Assembly (NCBI GenBank): GCA_013330015.1
Contig: DUJC01000032.1
Coordinates: 9,046-14,307, forward strand
Length of the DNA stretch: 5,262 nucleotides
From: Candidatus Poseidoniaceae archaeon
GTDB taxonomy: Archaea > Thermoplasmatota > Poseidoniia > Poseidoniales > Poseidoniaceae
Reading direction: 5' to 3'
Part shown: piece by piece, positions 1-5,262 of the stretch
Layout: every line of letters begins with the position of its first letter
How positions within the stretch are numbered: position 1 is the first letter of the stretch
Translations under genes and position numbers: made by a program
The notes under the pieces: generated by a model
What the model saw: only the letters and a program-made list of their open reading frames with translations
The model's database searches: none
What the model was told of the DNA's origin: nothing

Positions 1-627
1 GATGCGGGTTATCGAGGCATGTCTGGATTTATTGTAGAAGCAAATGCTGAGGGCCTTTCTCTTGGCAAAAAGGAGACCAACATGGGCCAACGTTGCAGTG
101 ACACACGCAGCATCACCTTCAACAATGTCCGCGTACCTGCCAACCAATTGGTCGGTGAAAGCGAATCGGGAGGGTGGATGAATGCCATGAATGCCTTCGA
201 TTTGAGCCGTCCCAATATCGCAGCTCATGCAACCGGGCTTTCGCGTGCAGCATACGAACACGCACTTCAATACAGCAACGAGCGTCAAACCTTTGGAAAG
301 CCGTTGCATAAGCATCAAGCCATCCAATTCATGCTTGCGGATATGAAAACAAGCATTGAGGCGAGCCGAATGCTTACTTGGAAGTCTGCTGCAGACGCAG
401 ACGCTGGCATCAAGAACACAGAATCTGCAGCTCACGCTAAGCGGTTCGCAGCAGATACGGCCATGCAAGTTTCAACCGATGCAGTTCAAGTGTATGGGGG
501 ATATGGATACTCTGAGGAATATCCAGTTGCTCGACTCATGCGTGCTGCAAAGGTCATGCAGATTTACGAAGGGAGCAGTCAAGTCCAGCGTATGATCATC
601 GGTCGAGAAATCACCAAGAATCTTTGA
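1..627 (+). CDS. Acyl-CoA dehydrogenase, medium-chain type, C-terminal part (5' truncated by the window)
   Basis: This flavoenzyme oxidises acyl-CoA to trans-2-enoyl-CoA in beta-oxidation and passes electrons to electron-transfer flavoprotein. The frame is open from base 1, giving 208 residues out of about 380-400 usual for the family. The visible part is the end of the middle beta domain (GYRGMSGFIVE at residues 3-13, then KMGQR-like NMGQR and FNNVRVP near 27-46) and the whole C-terminal helical domain. That domain holds RQTFG at 95-99, QVYGGYGY at 163-170, and IYEGSSQVQR at 188-197. Glu190 sits where medium-chain enzymes have their catalytic base; many relatives have Thr where Ser191 or Ser192 stands. 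Similarity to medium-chain acyl-CoA dehydrogenase runs along the full visible length, but chain-length preference cannot be read from this. It ends 11 bases before the stop of the convergent gene, with no hairpin terminator between. Family call is firm; the substrate is inferred. Confidence 0.95.
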   Translation, partial: DAGYRGMSGFIVEANAEGLSLGKKETNMGQRCSDTRSITFNNVRVPANQLVGESESGGWMNAMNAFDLSRPNIAAHATGLSRAAYEHALQYSNERQTFGKPLHKHQAIQFMLADMKTSIEASRMLTWKSAADADAGIKNTESAAHAKRFAADTAMQVSTDAVQVYGGYGYSEEYPVARLMRAAKVMQIYEGSSQVQRMIIGREITKNL

Positions 628-638
628 ATAGAGAATAA

Positions 639-1343
639 TCAATCGAACCTCTGCATGATATCGTCAGATACGTCCTGCAACCAATTTGTTTCTATCGAAT
701 CCAAATCAAATGCCTCTTCATCACCATCAACGTGCCAAAAGCCTGGGAGAAAATCGATAAATTCTATTTCCCGGTCTTCTTCCATGTATTCCAATACATG
801 TCGAGGATTACCCTCGAGAGCGGTATCATCGATCATATCCTGTGTAACCACCATTTCTTCTTGGAAGGTGAAGACGTGATACAATTCTTCACGCGGGCAA
901 ACAATGAATTGTGCAACAAGCGGTATTTCCATGGCTAACTTGACGTCGTTATGCAAGCTTAGAGCAAGGGATGCGAGGCGATCACCAACGGGAAGGTGCT
1001 CTTTGTTTTCATGAATATTGAGGCATAATTTAGCTGTATATGCTCGTGCTTTTTCGGTATCAAAATCTCGTTTCCTAGCAGCCCCTACCACTTCTGTCGT
1101 CCATGAATTCTGCATGAACAGTCCGATTGGTCGAGAGGCTTCGACCTCATAATGCCTTCCTGAACGGCCACGAACTCGCACAACAATGTTGTAAATTGAG
1201 TTTGAATCAACCAATTCAATTCCATCGATGTTGCAAACCTCTTGAAGAAACTGCATGGATTTCTCATGCGGATTCAGTTTACATTCCATCGACACGCTCT
1301 TTTCTTCATTCCACGGTTTATGAACCGAAATTCTCAATGTCAT
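639..1343 (-). CDS. Hypothetical protein, 234 aa, not recognised
   Basis: I do not recognise this protein. The chosen ATG (1341-1343, minus strand) gives MTLRISVHKPWNEE at the N-terminus. The frame stays open upstream to 1562, but that would overlap the divergent mocA-like gene by about 200 bases. The next internal Met is residue 19. It has no signal peptide and no membrane segment, so it is probably cytoplasmic. The N-terminal half alternates basic and hydrophobic residues (for example YNIVVRVRGRSGRHYEVEA at 51-69) and looks like beta strands. The middle (about 95-140) looks helical. The C-terminal third is strongly acidic, with clusters EYMEEDREIEFIDF (185-198) and DGDEEAFDLD (206-215). The four Cys (21, 37, 107, 149) are scattered and form no zinc motif. 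There is no SD-like sequence directly upstream. It starts only 18 bases from the divergent gene. The reading frame is convincing because it is long and fills the gap exactly; the function is unknown. Confidence 0.8.
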   Translation of the reverse strand: MTLRISVHKPWNEEKSVSMECKLNPHEKSMQFLQEVCNIDGIELVDSNSIYNIVVRVRGRSGRHYEVEASRPIGLFMQNSWTTEVVGAARKRDFDTEKARAYTAKLCLNIHENKEHLPVGDRLASLALSLHNDVKLAMEIPLVAQFIVCPREELYHVFTFQEEMVVTQDMIDDTALEGNPRHVLEYMEEDREIEFIDFLPGFWHVDGDEEAFDLDSIETNWLQDVSDDIMQRFD

Positions 1344-1361
1344 TCCGTCTGTGGCTGAACC
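1344..1361. promoter_or_regulatory. 18-base divergent intergenic gap between the hypothetical gene and the mocA-like gene
   Basis: The two divergent start codons are separated by only 18 bases. Neither has a purine-rich Shine-Dalgarno site at normal spacing, so any promoter elements must lie inside the opposite gene's first codons. This would suit leaderless or very short-leader transcripts. I could not find a convincing TATA or -10 box. The region is marked as a probable shared control region from geometry alone. Confidence 0.35.
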
Positions 1362-1946
1362 ATGGGAGTCATCGATGTCATTCTCTTGGCGGCAGGTCGC
1401 TCTTCTCGGCTTGGTCGGCCAAAATCCCTTGTCGATGTCGATGGTCAGCCTTTGATACAACGAATCATCAGCAGGTTGCACCAATTGGGCCAAGCAGAGG
1501 TGACGGTCGTCACAAACACTGACCTTCTTGCTGACATCATGCTGTTTTGCCCATCGGCTCATGTTGTGCTTAATCCTGACCCGGAAAAAGGTCGGACTGG
1601 GTCCGTTCAGTGTGGACTTGCGAGCATTCTTGAACGAAATGGTCGTTTGCCCAAAAAGGTGCTCTTAGTCCCTGTCGATCGACCGGGTTGGAGTGTTAAA
1701 CTGGTCAGTAATCTCCTGGAATCAGAAACGAGCGCTTGTCCTGTTTGGAACGATCGTGGAGGCCACCCGTTGTTGATGGTTGGAGACGATGTCAATGCCG
1801 TATATTTGGCTGAACGTGACCAACCTCTTTCCTCTTTGGTTCAACGAAAACCTATGCCTGTCGACTTCTCTTGGCTTCATCTTAACATTGACACTGAAGC
1901 CGATTTGGCCGATCTTCTCGCAGCTTCCAAAGAGGATTGGTTCTAG
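1362..1946 (+). CDS. mocA: MocA-like molybdenum cofactor nucleotidyltransferase (NTP transferase family)
   Basis: This is a 194-residue MobA/MocA-type nucleotidyltransferase. MocA joins CMP from CTP to molybdopterin-molybdenum to give the cytosine dinucleotide cofactor used by xanthine dehydrogenase-type enzymes. The N-terminus carries the nucleotide-binding signature LAAGRSSRLGRPK (9-21), with Lys21 as the expected triphosphate contact. NPDPEKGRTGSVQCGL (71-86) matches the family's asparagine/glycine/serine segment. VPVDRPGW (103-110) contains the Asp of the metal-binding site, where relatives usually have DQP. GGHP at 133-136 and NIDTEADLADL (175-185) are typical MocA-like late motifs. Length matches the family (about 190-200). 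The start is the first ATG and lies seven residues before the first beta-strand motif, so it is secure. It lies 36 bases before xdhC, a classic partner. MobA-like GTP specificity or another small nucleotidyltransferase role cannot be excluded; the GHP motif and the XdhC neighbour favour MocA. Confidence 0.83.
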   Translation: MGVIDVILLAAGRSSRLGRPKSLVDVDGQPLIQRIISRLHQLGQAEVTVVTNTDLLADIMLFCPSAHVVLNPDPEKGRTGSVQCGLASILERNGRLPKKVLLVPVDRPGWSVKLVSNLLESETSACPVWNDRGGHPLLMVGDDVNAVYLAERDQPLSSLVQRKPMPVDFSWLHLNIDTEADLADLLAASKEDWF

Positions 1947-1971
1947 GGCAAATCGTATGTGTATGGTCATC

Positions 1972-1975
1972 GAGG
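1972..1975 (+). promoter_or_regulatory. Shine-Dalgarno-like GAGG before xdhC
   Basis: GAGG lies 7 bases before ATG 1983. The next gene in the cluster has the same motif at the same spacing. This decides the xdhC start in favour of 1983 over the upstream in-frame GTG at 1959, which has no such site. Confidence 0.55.
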
Positions 1976-1982
1976 CGTCGTT

Positions 1983-2849
1983 ATGACGGCGAGGGTTCTA
2001 ACATGGGTGTTGAAACAATTGCAACACAATTCGCCTGTTGTTCTGGCTACTGTCGTTGGAACGAAAGGTAGCGTGCCTGGAAAATCAGGAGCACGCTTAG
2101 CAATGAATCGGTTTCGTGATTGGGTAGGGACGGTCGGCGGAGCTGGTTTGGAACATCGAATTCTCAACCGTTGCAAGGAATTACTTCAAGAATCCAAAGC
2201 AACATCTGAGGTGCACACGTTTGGCCTCAACAAAGGGGCGAAGGGCTATGAAGTACAACCACTCGACTCACTTTGTGGTGGACAAGTCACCATTTCCTTG
2301 GAGTTGATGTTGCCGATGCCACATATTTTGTTGATGGGAGGAGGACATTGTTCAGAGGCCATCTCCAAACTGTTGCCAAAAAAAGGATGGAATTATTCTG
2401 TTCAAGACACACGTGAAGCGTTCACGACCAATGAACTCTATCCAGAAGCGATTGAACGCTCTCATTCAACCGTTGAAGCATTCTTTACCAACGAAACTGT
2501 AGAATCGCTCTCACGTTTTTCGGATGTTCTTTTGCTCGGCCATGATTATTCCGAAGACCTTGACAGGCTTCAGAGGTTGTTGCAACTTGCAGAGGGAGCA
2601 GATGTGTCACCTGATGGCAAAGCCTTCCCTCGGATTGGGGCGATTGGCAGCCGTTCCAAATGGAAATCCTTCACAGAATCGTGCACCAATGTAGGAATTC
2701 AGCCATCCTCCCTTGACCGAGTGCGATGTCCAATCGGATTGAACATTGGTGCTGAATCGCCTGAAGAGATTGCGATTGCTGTTATCGCAGAAATTCTGTC
2801 GATGCACAAAGATGCTGATGTTCGTGCTTCAAATTGGCGAGATCAGTGA
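1983..2849 (+). CDS. xdhC: XdhC/CoxI-family molybdenum hydroxylase maturation protein
   Basis: XdhC binds molybdenum cofactor, supports its sulfuration and delivers it to xanthine dehydrogenase-type enzymes; CoxI is the related factor for CO dehydrogenase-type enzymes. The 288-residue protein has both family domains. The N-terminal XdhC/CoxI domain shows TKGSVPGKSGARLAM (27-41), GTVGGAGLE (49-57) and LCGGQV (97-102). The C-terminal Rossmann-like domain shows HILLMGGGHCSEAI (114-127), VQDTRE for the end of strand 2 (140-145), LLLGHDYSEDL (183-193), RIGAIGSRSKW (217-227) and PIGLNIGAESPEEIAIAV (250-267). The start at 1983 is chosen because GAGG precedes it by 7 bases and it begins at the family's usual N-terminal helix; GTG 1959 would add eight weak residues. 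Ala53 in GTVGGAGLE replaces the Cys or Gly usual in that loop. It sits between mocA and the flavin oxidoreductase, 9 bases before the latter. Which enzyme it serves is unknown, as no hydroxylase subunit is in view. Confidence 0.9.
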   Translation: MTARVLTWVLKQLQHNSPVVLATVVGTKGSVPGKSGARLAMNRFRDWVGTVGGAGLEHRILNRCKELLQESKATSEVHTFGLNKGAKGYEVQPLDSLCGGQVTISLELMLPMPHILLMGGGHCSEAISKLLPKKGWNYSVQDTREAFTTNELYPEAIERSHSTVEAFFTNETVESLSRFSDVLLLGHDYSEDLDRLQRLLQLAEGADVSPDGKAFPRIGAIGSRSKWKSFTESCTNVGIQPSSLDRVRCPIGLNIGAESPEEIAIAVIAEILSMHKDADVRASNWRDQ

Positions 2850-2851
2850 GG
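2846..2851 (+). promoter_or_regulatory. Shine-Dalgarno-like GTGAGG overlapping the xdhC stop codon
   Basis: GTGAGG overlaps the TGA stop of xdhC and ends 7 bases before ATG 2859 of the next gene. This supports coupled translation and the choice of 2859 over the in-frame ATG at 2868. Confidence 0.55.
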
Positions 2852-2858
2852 CCATCTT

Positions 2859-3941
2859 ATGCCTTCGATGGATGAGTCATGGGAGATGCGAAACGGTTTG
2901 GTGATTCCAAATCGTAGCGTTCTTGCAGCGATGACCAACAAACAAAGTCATGCTGATGGAACGCTTTCGGATGAAGAGATGCGATTTCTGCTACGTCGTG
3001 CTGAAGGTGGATTTGGACTCATCACAACAGCAGCATCCCATGTGCAAGAAACAGGTCAAGGTTGGGAAGGTGAGTTTGGAGTATGGGGTGATCACCATCT
3101 TCCTGGATTGACTTCACTTGCGACGCAGTTGAAACAACACGACTCGAAATCGTTTGTTCAGATTTTCCATGGAGGCATGCGTGCACCCTCTTCGATTACA
3201 GGTCAACAAGCCTCCTCTGCAAGCGTGAATTTCATTTCCGAAAGCGAGGGCTCTTCAAGAAGCCTTTCCACAAGCGAGGTCGAAGAGACCATTTCATGCT
3301 TTATCAAAGCAGCACAACGCTGTGAAGCAGCAGGGTTTGATGGCGTTGAACTGCATGGAGCACATGGTTACCTTATCGCTCAGTTTCTTGGTTCGAATAC
3401 CAATCGACGCAACGATACGTTCGGGGGAGATATAGGGCAGCGCTGTACGTTCCTTCTACGCATCATTCGTGGTGTTCGAGAGGTTGTCAGTGATGATTTT
3501 GCCATCATGGTCCGTCTTTCACCAGTTTCTGATGAAATTGGAATCACCATGGAAGATACGAAGCAGGTGATTGATTTGCTCATCAAGGAGAAGATCGATG
3601 CACTCCATATTTCGTGCTGGGATGTATTTGAGAAACAAGACAACAATCAAACCATCACGAGGGAACTATGTTCCATCTATTCCGATTCCATTCCAATTGT
3701 ATCGACTGGTTCGGTTTGGAATGCAGAGGATGCTCAGTTCGTCCTTGATCAAGGGGCCCAAGCAGTCGGCGTTGCTCGAGTTGCGTTGCCCCATCCCGAT
3801 TGGGCTTCATTGGTCAGAGATTTGACCTATAATCCGAAGGCAGCCCCATTTACGCCCGAAGAACTTCGTTCAGCAGACCTGAGTCCAACATTCGTTGATT
3901 ACATGCGACGATGGAGAGGATTTGTCACGGACGGTCGGTGA
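2859..3941 (+). CDS. Old Yellow Enzyme family NADH:flavin oxidoreductase, single-domain
   Basis: This FMN-dependent TIM-barrel enzyme belongs to the ene-reductase family, which reduces activated C=C bonds of enones and related compounds with NAD(P)H. The 360 residues match a stand-alone barrel. They lack the C-terminal Fe-S and FAD/NAD domains of 2,4-dienoyl-CoA reductase, and the CXXCXXXC cluster motif is absent. NRSVLAAMTNKQSHADG (18-34) is the first FMN-contacting strand. QIFHGGMRA (101-109) matches the QLxHAGR region. GVELHGAHGYLIAQFL (162-177) holds the substrate-binding pair His166 and His169 and the Tyr171 counterpart. NRRNDTFGG (182-190) is the family's N-R-D-x-(Y/F)-GG. STGSVWNAEDA (282-292) and VGVARVALPHPDW (303-315) form the phosphate-binding end. 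Many relatives have Cys after the Met in the first strand (MC); here it is Met25-Thr26, so the redox-tuning Cys of YqjM-type enzymes is missing. It is the last gene of the mocA-xdhC cluster and overlaps the convergent orn 3' end by 17 bases. The substrate is unknown. Confidence 0.93.
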   Translation: MPSMDESWEMRNGLVIPNRSVLAAMTNKQSHADGTLSDEEMRFLLRRAEGGFGLITTAASHVQETGQGWEGEFGVWGDHHLPGLTSLATQLKQHDSKSFVQIFHGGMRAPSSITGQQASSASVNFISESEGSSRSLSTSEVEETISCFIKAAQRCEAAGFDGVELHGAHGYLIAQFLGSNTNRRNDTFGGDIGQRCTFLLRIIRGVREVVSDDFAIMVRLSPVSDEIGITMEDTKQVIDLLIKEKIDALHISCWDVFEKQDNNQTITRELCSIYSDSIPIVSTGSVWNAEDAQFVLDQGAQAVGVARVALPHPDWASLVRDLTYNPKAAPFTPEELRSADLSPTFVDYMRRWRGFVTDGR

Positions 3942-4473
3942 AGATTAGTTCGCGGAAGTGAACCAATTCGTACACAGACTCGCGAATGTCATCCAAGGCG
4001 AGGTGCGCCCCCTTCTTCTCGAATTTTGGTAGCCCTGGATACCAACGTCTTGCAAGTTCCTTGATGGTCGAAACATCAACCATTCTATAATGCAAATACT
4101 TCGCAACGCTTGGCATTTCTTTGACGAGGAATTGACGGTCATTCCATACCGAATTGCCACAGAGTGGTGCGGTTCGCTCGGGTACGTGTTCTTTGATGAA
4201 CTCGAGGGTCTGTCGTTCAGCCTCTTCCAAACTGACCGAATCGTTCCGCACTCGGTCGATTAATCCACTTCCAAAGTGGTGTCGAGTATTCCATTCGTCC
4301 ATGCCTTCGATGAGCTCTTCAGAAACAGAAATGGCAAGATTTGGGCCTTCGGCAATGATGTTGAGTTCGGAGTCGGTAATGATTGTTGCAATTTCAATGA
4401 TGCTTTCGTGTTCCAAGTCCAAACCTGTCATCTCGAGGTCAATCCATACCATTCGCTTGTTTGGGTCGTCCAT
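3925..4473 (-). CDS. orn: Oligoribonuclease, DEDDh 3'-5' exoribonuclease
   Basis: Orn degrades very short RNAs (mainly dinucleotides) to mononucleotides and finishes mRNA and pGpG turnover in the cytoplasm. The protein has 182 residues, almost exactly the length of E. coli Orn. The DEDDh catalytic set is complete: Asp and Glu in VWIDLEMTGLD near the N-terminus (first D and E), Asp in CGNSVWNDRQFL, then His and Asp in GAHLALDDIRES. VDVSTIKELARRWYP and IIEIATIITDSELNIIAEGP are near-identical family blocks. The start at 4473 (MDDPNKRMVW) gives the usual nine-residue lead before the first strand. The frame is open further upstream to 4689, but that part is Ser/Thr/Pro-rich and antisense to the peptidase gene, so it is rejected. 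No clear SD site is seen. It converges on the flavin oxidoreductase with a 17-base overlap. Confidence in the identity is very high. Confidence 0.97.
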   Translation of the reverse strand: MDDPNKRMVWIDLEMTGLDLEHESIIEIATIITDSELNIIAEGPNLAISVSEELIEGMDEWNTRHHFGSGLIDRVRNDSVSLEEAERQTLEFIKEHVPERTAPLCGNSVWNDRQFLVKEMPSVAKYLHYRMVDVSTIKELARRWYPGLPKFEKKGAHLALDDIRESVYELVHFRELIFTDRP

Positions 4474-4522
4474 GGTTTCCCGACAAGACAGCGGTTCTTG
4501 AAGTCGGCGTAGACTTCTTGAT

Positions 4523-4568
4523 GGTGATGTTGCAGGCTTGGACATGGTCGATGCAGGTGATGTTGCAG
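4523..4568. repeat. 13-base direct repeat, two copies 33 bases apart
   Basis: GGTGATGTTGCAG occurs exactly at 4523-4535 and again at 4556-4568. The start-to-start distance of 33 bases is 11 codons, or about three DNA helical turns. In the peptidase frame both copies read GDVA. It could be a pair of protein-binding sites or a small duplication in a coding N-terminal extension. Confidence 0.6.
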
Positions 4569-4582
4569 TTGCCGTCGGCTCT

Positions 4583-4597
4583 GAGGTCTTTGACCTC
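4583..4597. repeat. Perfect inverted repeat GAGGTC-TTT-GACCTC
   Basis: Two perfect 6-base arms are separated by TTT, and the second arm ends 9 bases before ATG 4607. There is no T-run after it on either strand, so it is not a standard intrinsic terminator. It could be an operator half-site pair or a hairpin in the leader, or simply chance within codons reading SEVFDL. Confidence 0.4.
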
Positions 4598-4606
4598 TGG
4601 CTCGTG

Positions 4607-5262
4607 ATGCTCAAATTCCGCGCTTGGCTGGTTGTCATGCTTCTCCTCGTTGTTGGAATGTCGTACTTTGCTATCTCTGATTGGGGCACTGACGATGAGG
4701 GTCAGAAATCCACATCATCAATCAATTCTGATACAGGATGGAGACATTATTCTGTTGTAGCGCCAGTTGATACTGGTATCAACGTCTATCACGACCATTT
4801 CCGAACTGACGAGGTCTATCCAAACTGGCTGCTCGAATCGCTCGGCGTGACCAAAACATGTGAAATTACCTTTGATGGTTCATGGCAGGAGCGTTACGAG
4901 GCCGACAAAGAATCTTGCTGGGATAACATCACGACGTCCGATATTGTGTATTTCTCTGGAACAAAAATCATTGGAACATCACCAGATGGACAAACGGATA
5001 TTCACATTCTCGATGACCCTTCAGATGGACACGGAACGGCCGTAACGGGCGCAGTCTTAGACGCAAATCCAGATGCAGTCATCTTCTTTGTCGAAGGCTT
5101 CTCCACAGACGCCGTTCTTGCGGCTTCCAATCAACCGCTTGTCGATATCATCTCCACCTCGTTTGGAGCCATTGGATCACTTCCAGTACCTGGAATCGAG
5201 ACTGGAACGTACGAAGCAGTCGTTGGAAACAACAAGATTCACACCGGAGCAGCTGACAATAC
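4607..5262 (+). CDS. Membrane-anchored subtilisin-like serine peptidase (S8 family), N-terminal part (3' truncated)
   Basis: This open frame runs off the right edge after about 219 residues. The start MLKFRAW is basic and leads into a hydrophobic segment (AWLVVMLLLVVGMSYFAI, 6-23) that fits a signal peptide or uncleaved membrane anchor, so the peptidase should face outside. A Ser/Thr/Asp-rich linker follows (24-45). VVAPVDTGINVYHDHF (50-65) carries the subtilase catalytic Asp55. DGHGTAVTGAV (140-150) carries His142. VDIISTSFGAIG (179-190) matches the family's strand before the oxyanion-hole Asn. The catalytic Ser lies beyond the window. The Asp-to-His distance of 87 residues is much longer than the roughly 30 of subtilisin; this insertion holds Cys86 and Cys104, a possible disulfide. 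No SD site precedes the ATG. An in-frame ATG at 4544 would add 21 residues (MVDAGDVAVAV...), and the frame is open from 4502, so the true start is uncertain. The family assignment is good; the target proteins are unknown. Confidence 0.82.
   Translation, partial: MLKFRAWLVVMLLLVVGMSYFAISDWGTDDEGQKSTSSINSDTGWRHYSVVAPVDTGINVYHDHFRTDEVYPNWLLESLGVTKTCEITFDGSWQERYEADKESCWDNITTSDIVYFSGTKIIGTSPDGQTDIHILDDPSDGHGTAVTGAVLDANPDAVIFFVEGFSTDAVLAASNQPLVDIISTSFGAIGSLPVPGIETGTYEAVVGNNKIHTGAADN

Larger units (their letters stand above)
4474..4606. promoter_or_regulatory. Divergent intergenic region between orn and the subtilase gene
   Basis: This 133-base stretch must hold the promoters of both divergent genes. 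It contains a 13-base direct repeat and a GAGGTC/GACCTC inverted repeat (separate entries). I see no convincing TATA box, -35/-10 pair or SD site. The last 63 bases are open in the peptidase frame from ATG 4544, so part of the region may be coding rather than regulatory. Confidence 0.4.

Noticed and set aside
628..638. Terminator between the convergent acyl-CoA dehydrogenase and hypothetical genes
   Set aside because: The gap is only 11 A-rich bases with no inverted repeat.
1127..1522. 131-codon plus-strand frame across the hypothetical and mocA starts
   Set aside because: It is antisense to one gene and out of frame with the other, with no family motif.
1344..1562. Upstream extension of the minus-strand hypothetical gene to an ATG at 1562
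   Set aside because: It would overlap the first 200 bases of the mocA-like gene, whose nucleotide-binding motif is unmistakable; the added residues look like antisense translation.
1959..1982. GTG start at 1959 for xdhC
   Set aside because: No SD-like site precedes it, the eight added residues match nothing in the family, and ATG 1983 has GAGG at 7 bases.
2378..2384. Run of seven A bases in xdhC as a frameshift site
   Set aside because: The family motifs before and after stay in one frame, so there is no sign of a frameshift in this sequence.
4154..4512. Plus-strand frames of 115 and 78 codons opposite orn
   Set aside because: Both are shadows of the highly conserved orn coding sequence and carry no motif.
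4583..4597. Inverted repeat as an intrinsic terminator
   Set aside because: There is no T-run on either strand and no gene ends next to it; two divergent genes start on its flanks.
4474..4689. N-terminal extension of orn to 4689
   Set aside because: Orn is complete at 182 residues from 4473. The extra part is low-complexity Ser/Thr/Pro and lies antisense to the peptidase start and anchor.
4860..5045. 61-codon plus-strand frame within the peptidase
   Set aside because: It lies in another frame of the subtilase, whose Asp and His motifs fix the true frame.

Overview
The window reads as a compact prokaryotic chromosome segment: intron-free genes, gaps of a few to about 130 bases, and base composition that looks roughly balanced by eye. 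There is no rRNA, tRNA, CRISPR array, transposase or phage gene to place it taxonomically. Fatty-acyl-CoA oxidation, a membrane-anchored subtilisin-like peptidase and several starts without a clear Shine-Dalgarno site would suit a heterotrophic marine microbe. A planktonic euryarchaeon of the Marine Group II type is one guess. The bacterial-type oligoribonuclease fits a bacterium at least as well, so the domain of life is left open.

Layout from left to right. (1) 1-627, plus strand: the C-terminal half of an acyl-CoA dehydrogenase of the medium-chain type, entering from the left edge. (2) 639-1343, minus strand: an unrecognised 234-residue protein, convergent with gene 1 and divergent from gene 3. 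(3) 1362-3941, plus strand: a tight three-gene cluster of a MocA-like molybdenum-cofactor nucleotidyltransferase, an XdhC/CoxI-family protein and an Old Yellow Enzyme family flavin oxidoreductase. (4) 3925-4473, minus strand: oligoribonuclease (orn), whose 3' end overlaps the flavin oxidoreductase by 17 bases. (5) 4474-4606: a divergent intergenic region with a 13-base direct repeat and a perfect 6-base inverted repeat. (6) 4607-5262, plus strand: the N-terminal part of a membrane-anchored subtilisin-like (S8) serine peptidase, running off the right edge. It shows the catalytic Asp and His.

The functional core is the mocA-xdhC-OYE cluster. MocA-type enzymes make the cytidylylated molybdenum cofactor, and XdhC-type proteins help sulfurate and deliver it to xanthine dehydrogenase-type molybdenum hydroxylases. 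No hydroxylase subunit is encoded here, so either it lies elsewhere in the genome or the pair serves another client. The single-domain flavin oxidoreductase behind them could act on a product of such a hydroxylase, but that is inference from position only. The other genes (lipid oxidation, RNA turnover, protein degradation) appear unrelated neighbours. No clearly new multi-gene system is visible. The best leads are the unrecognised 234-residue protein and the cofactor-maturation pair with no visible client.
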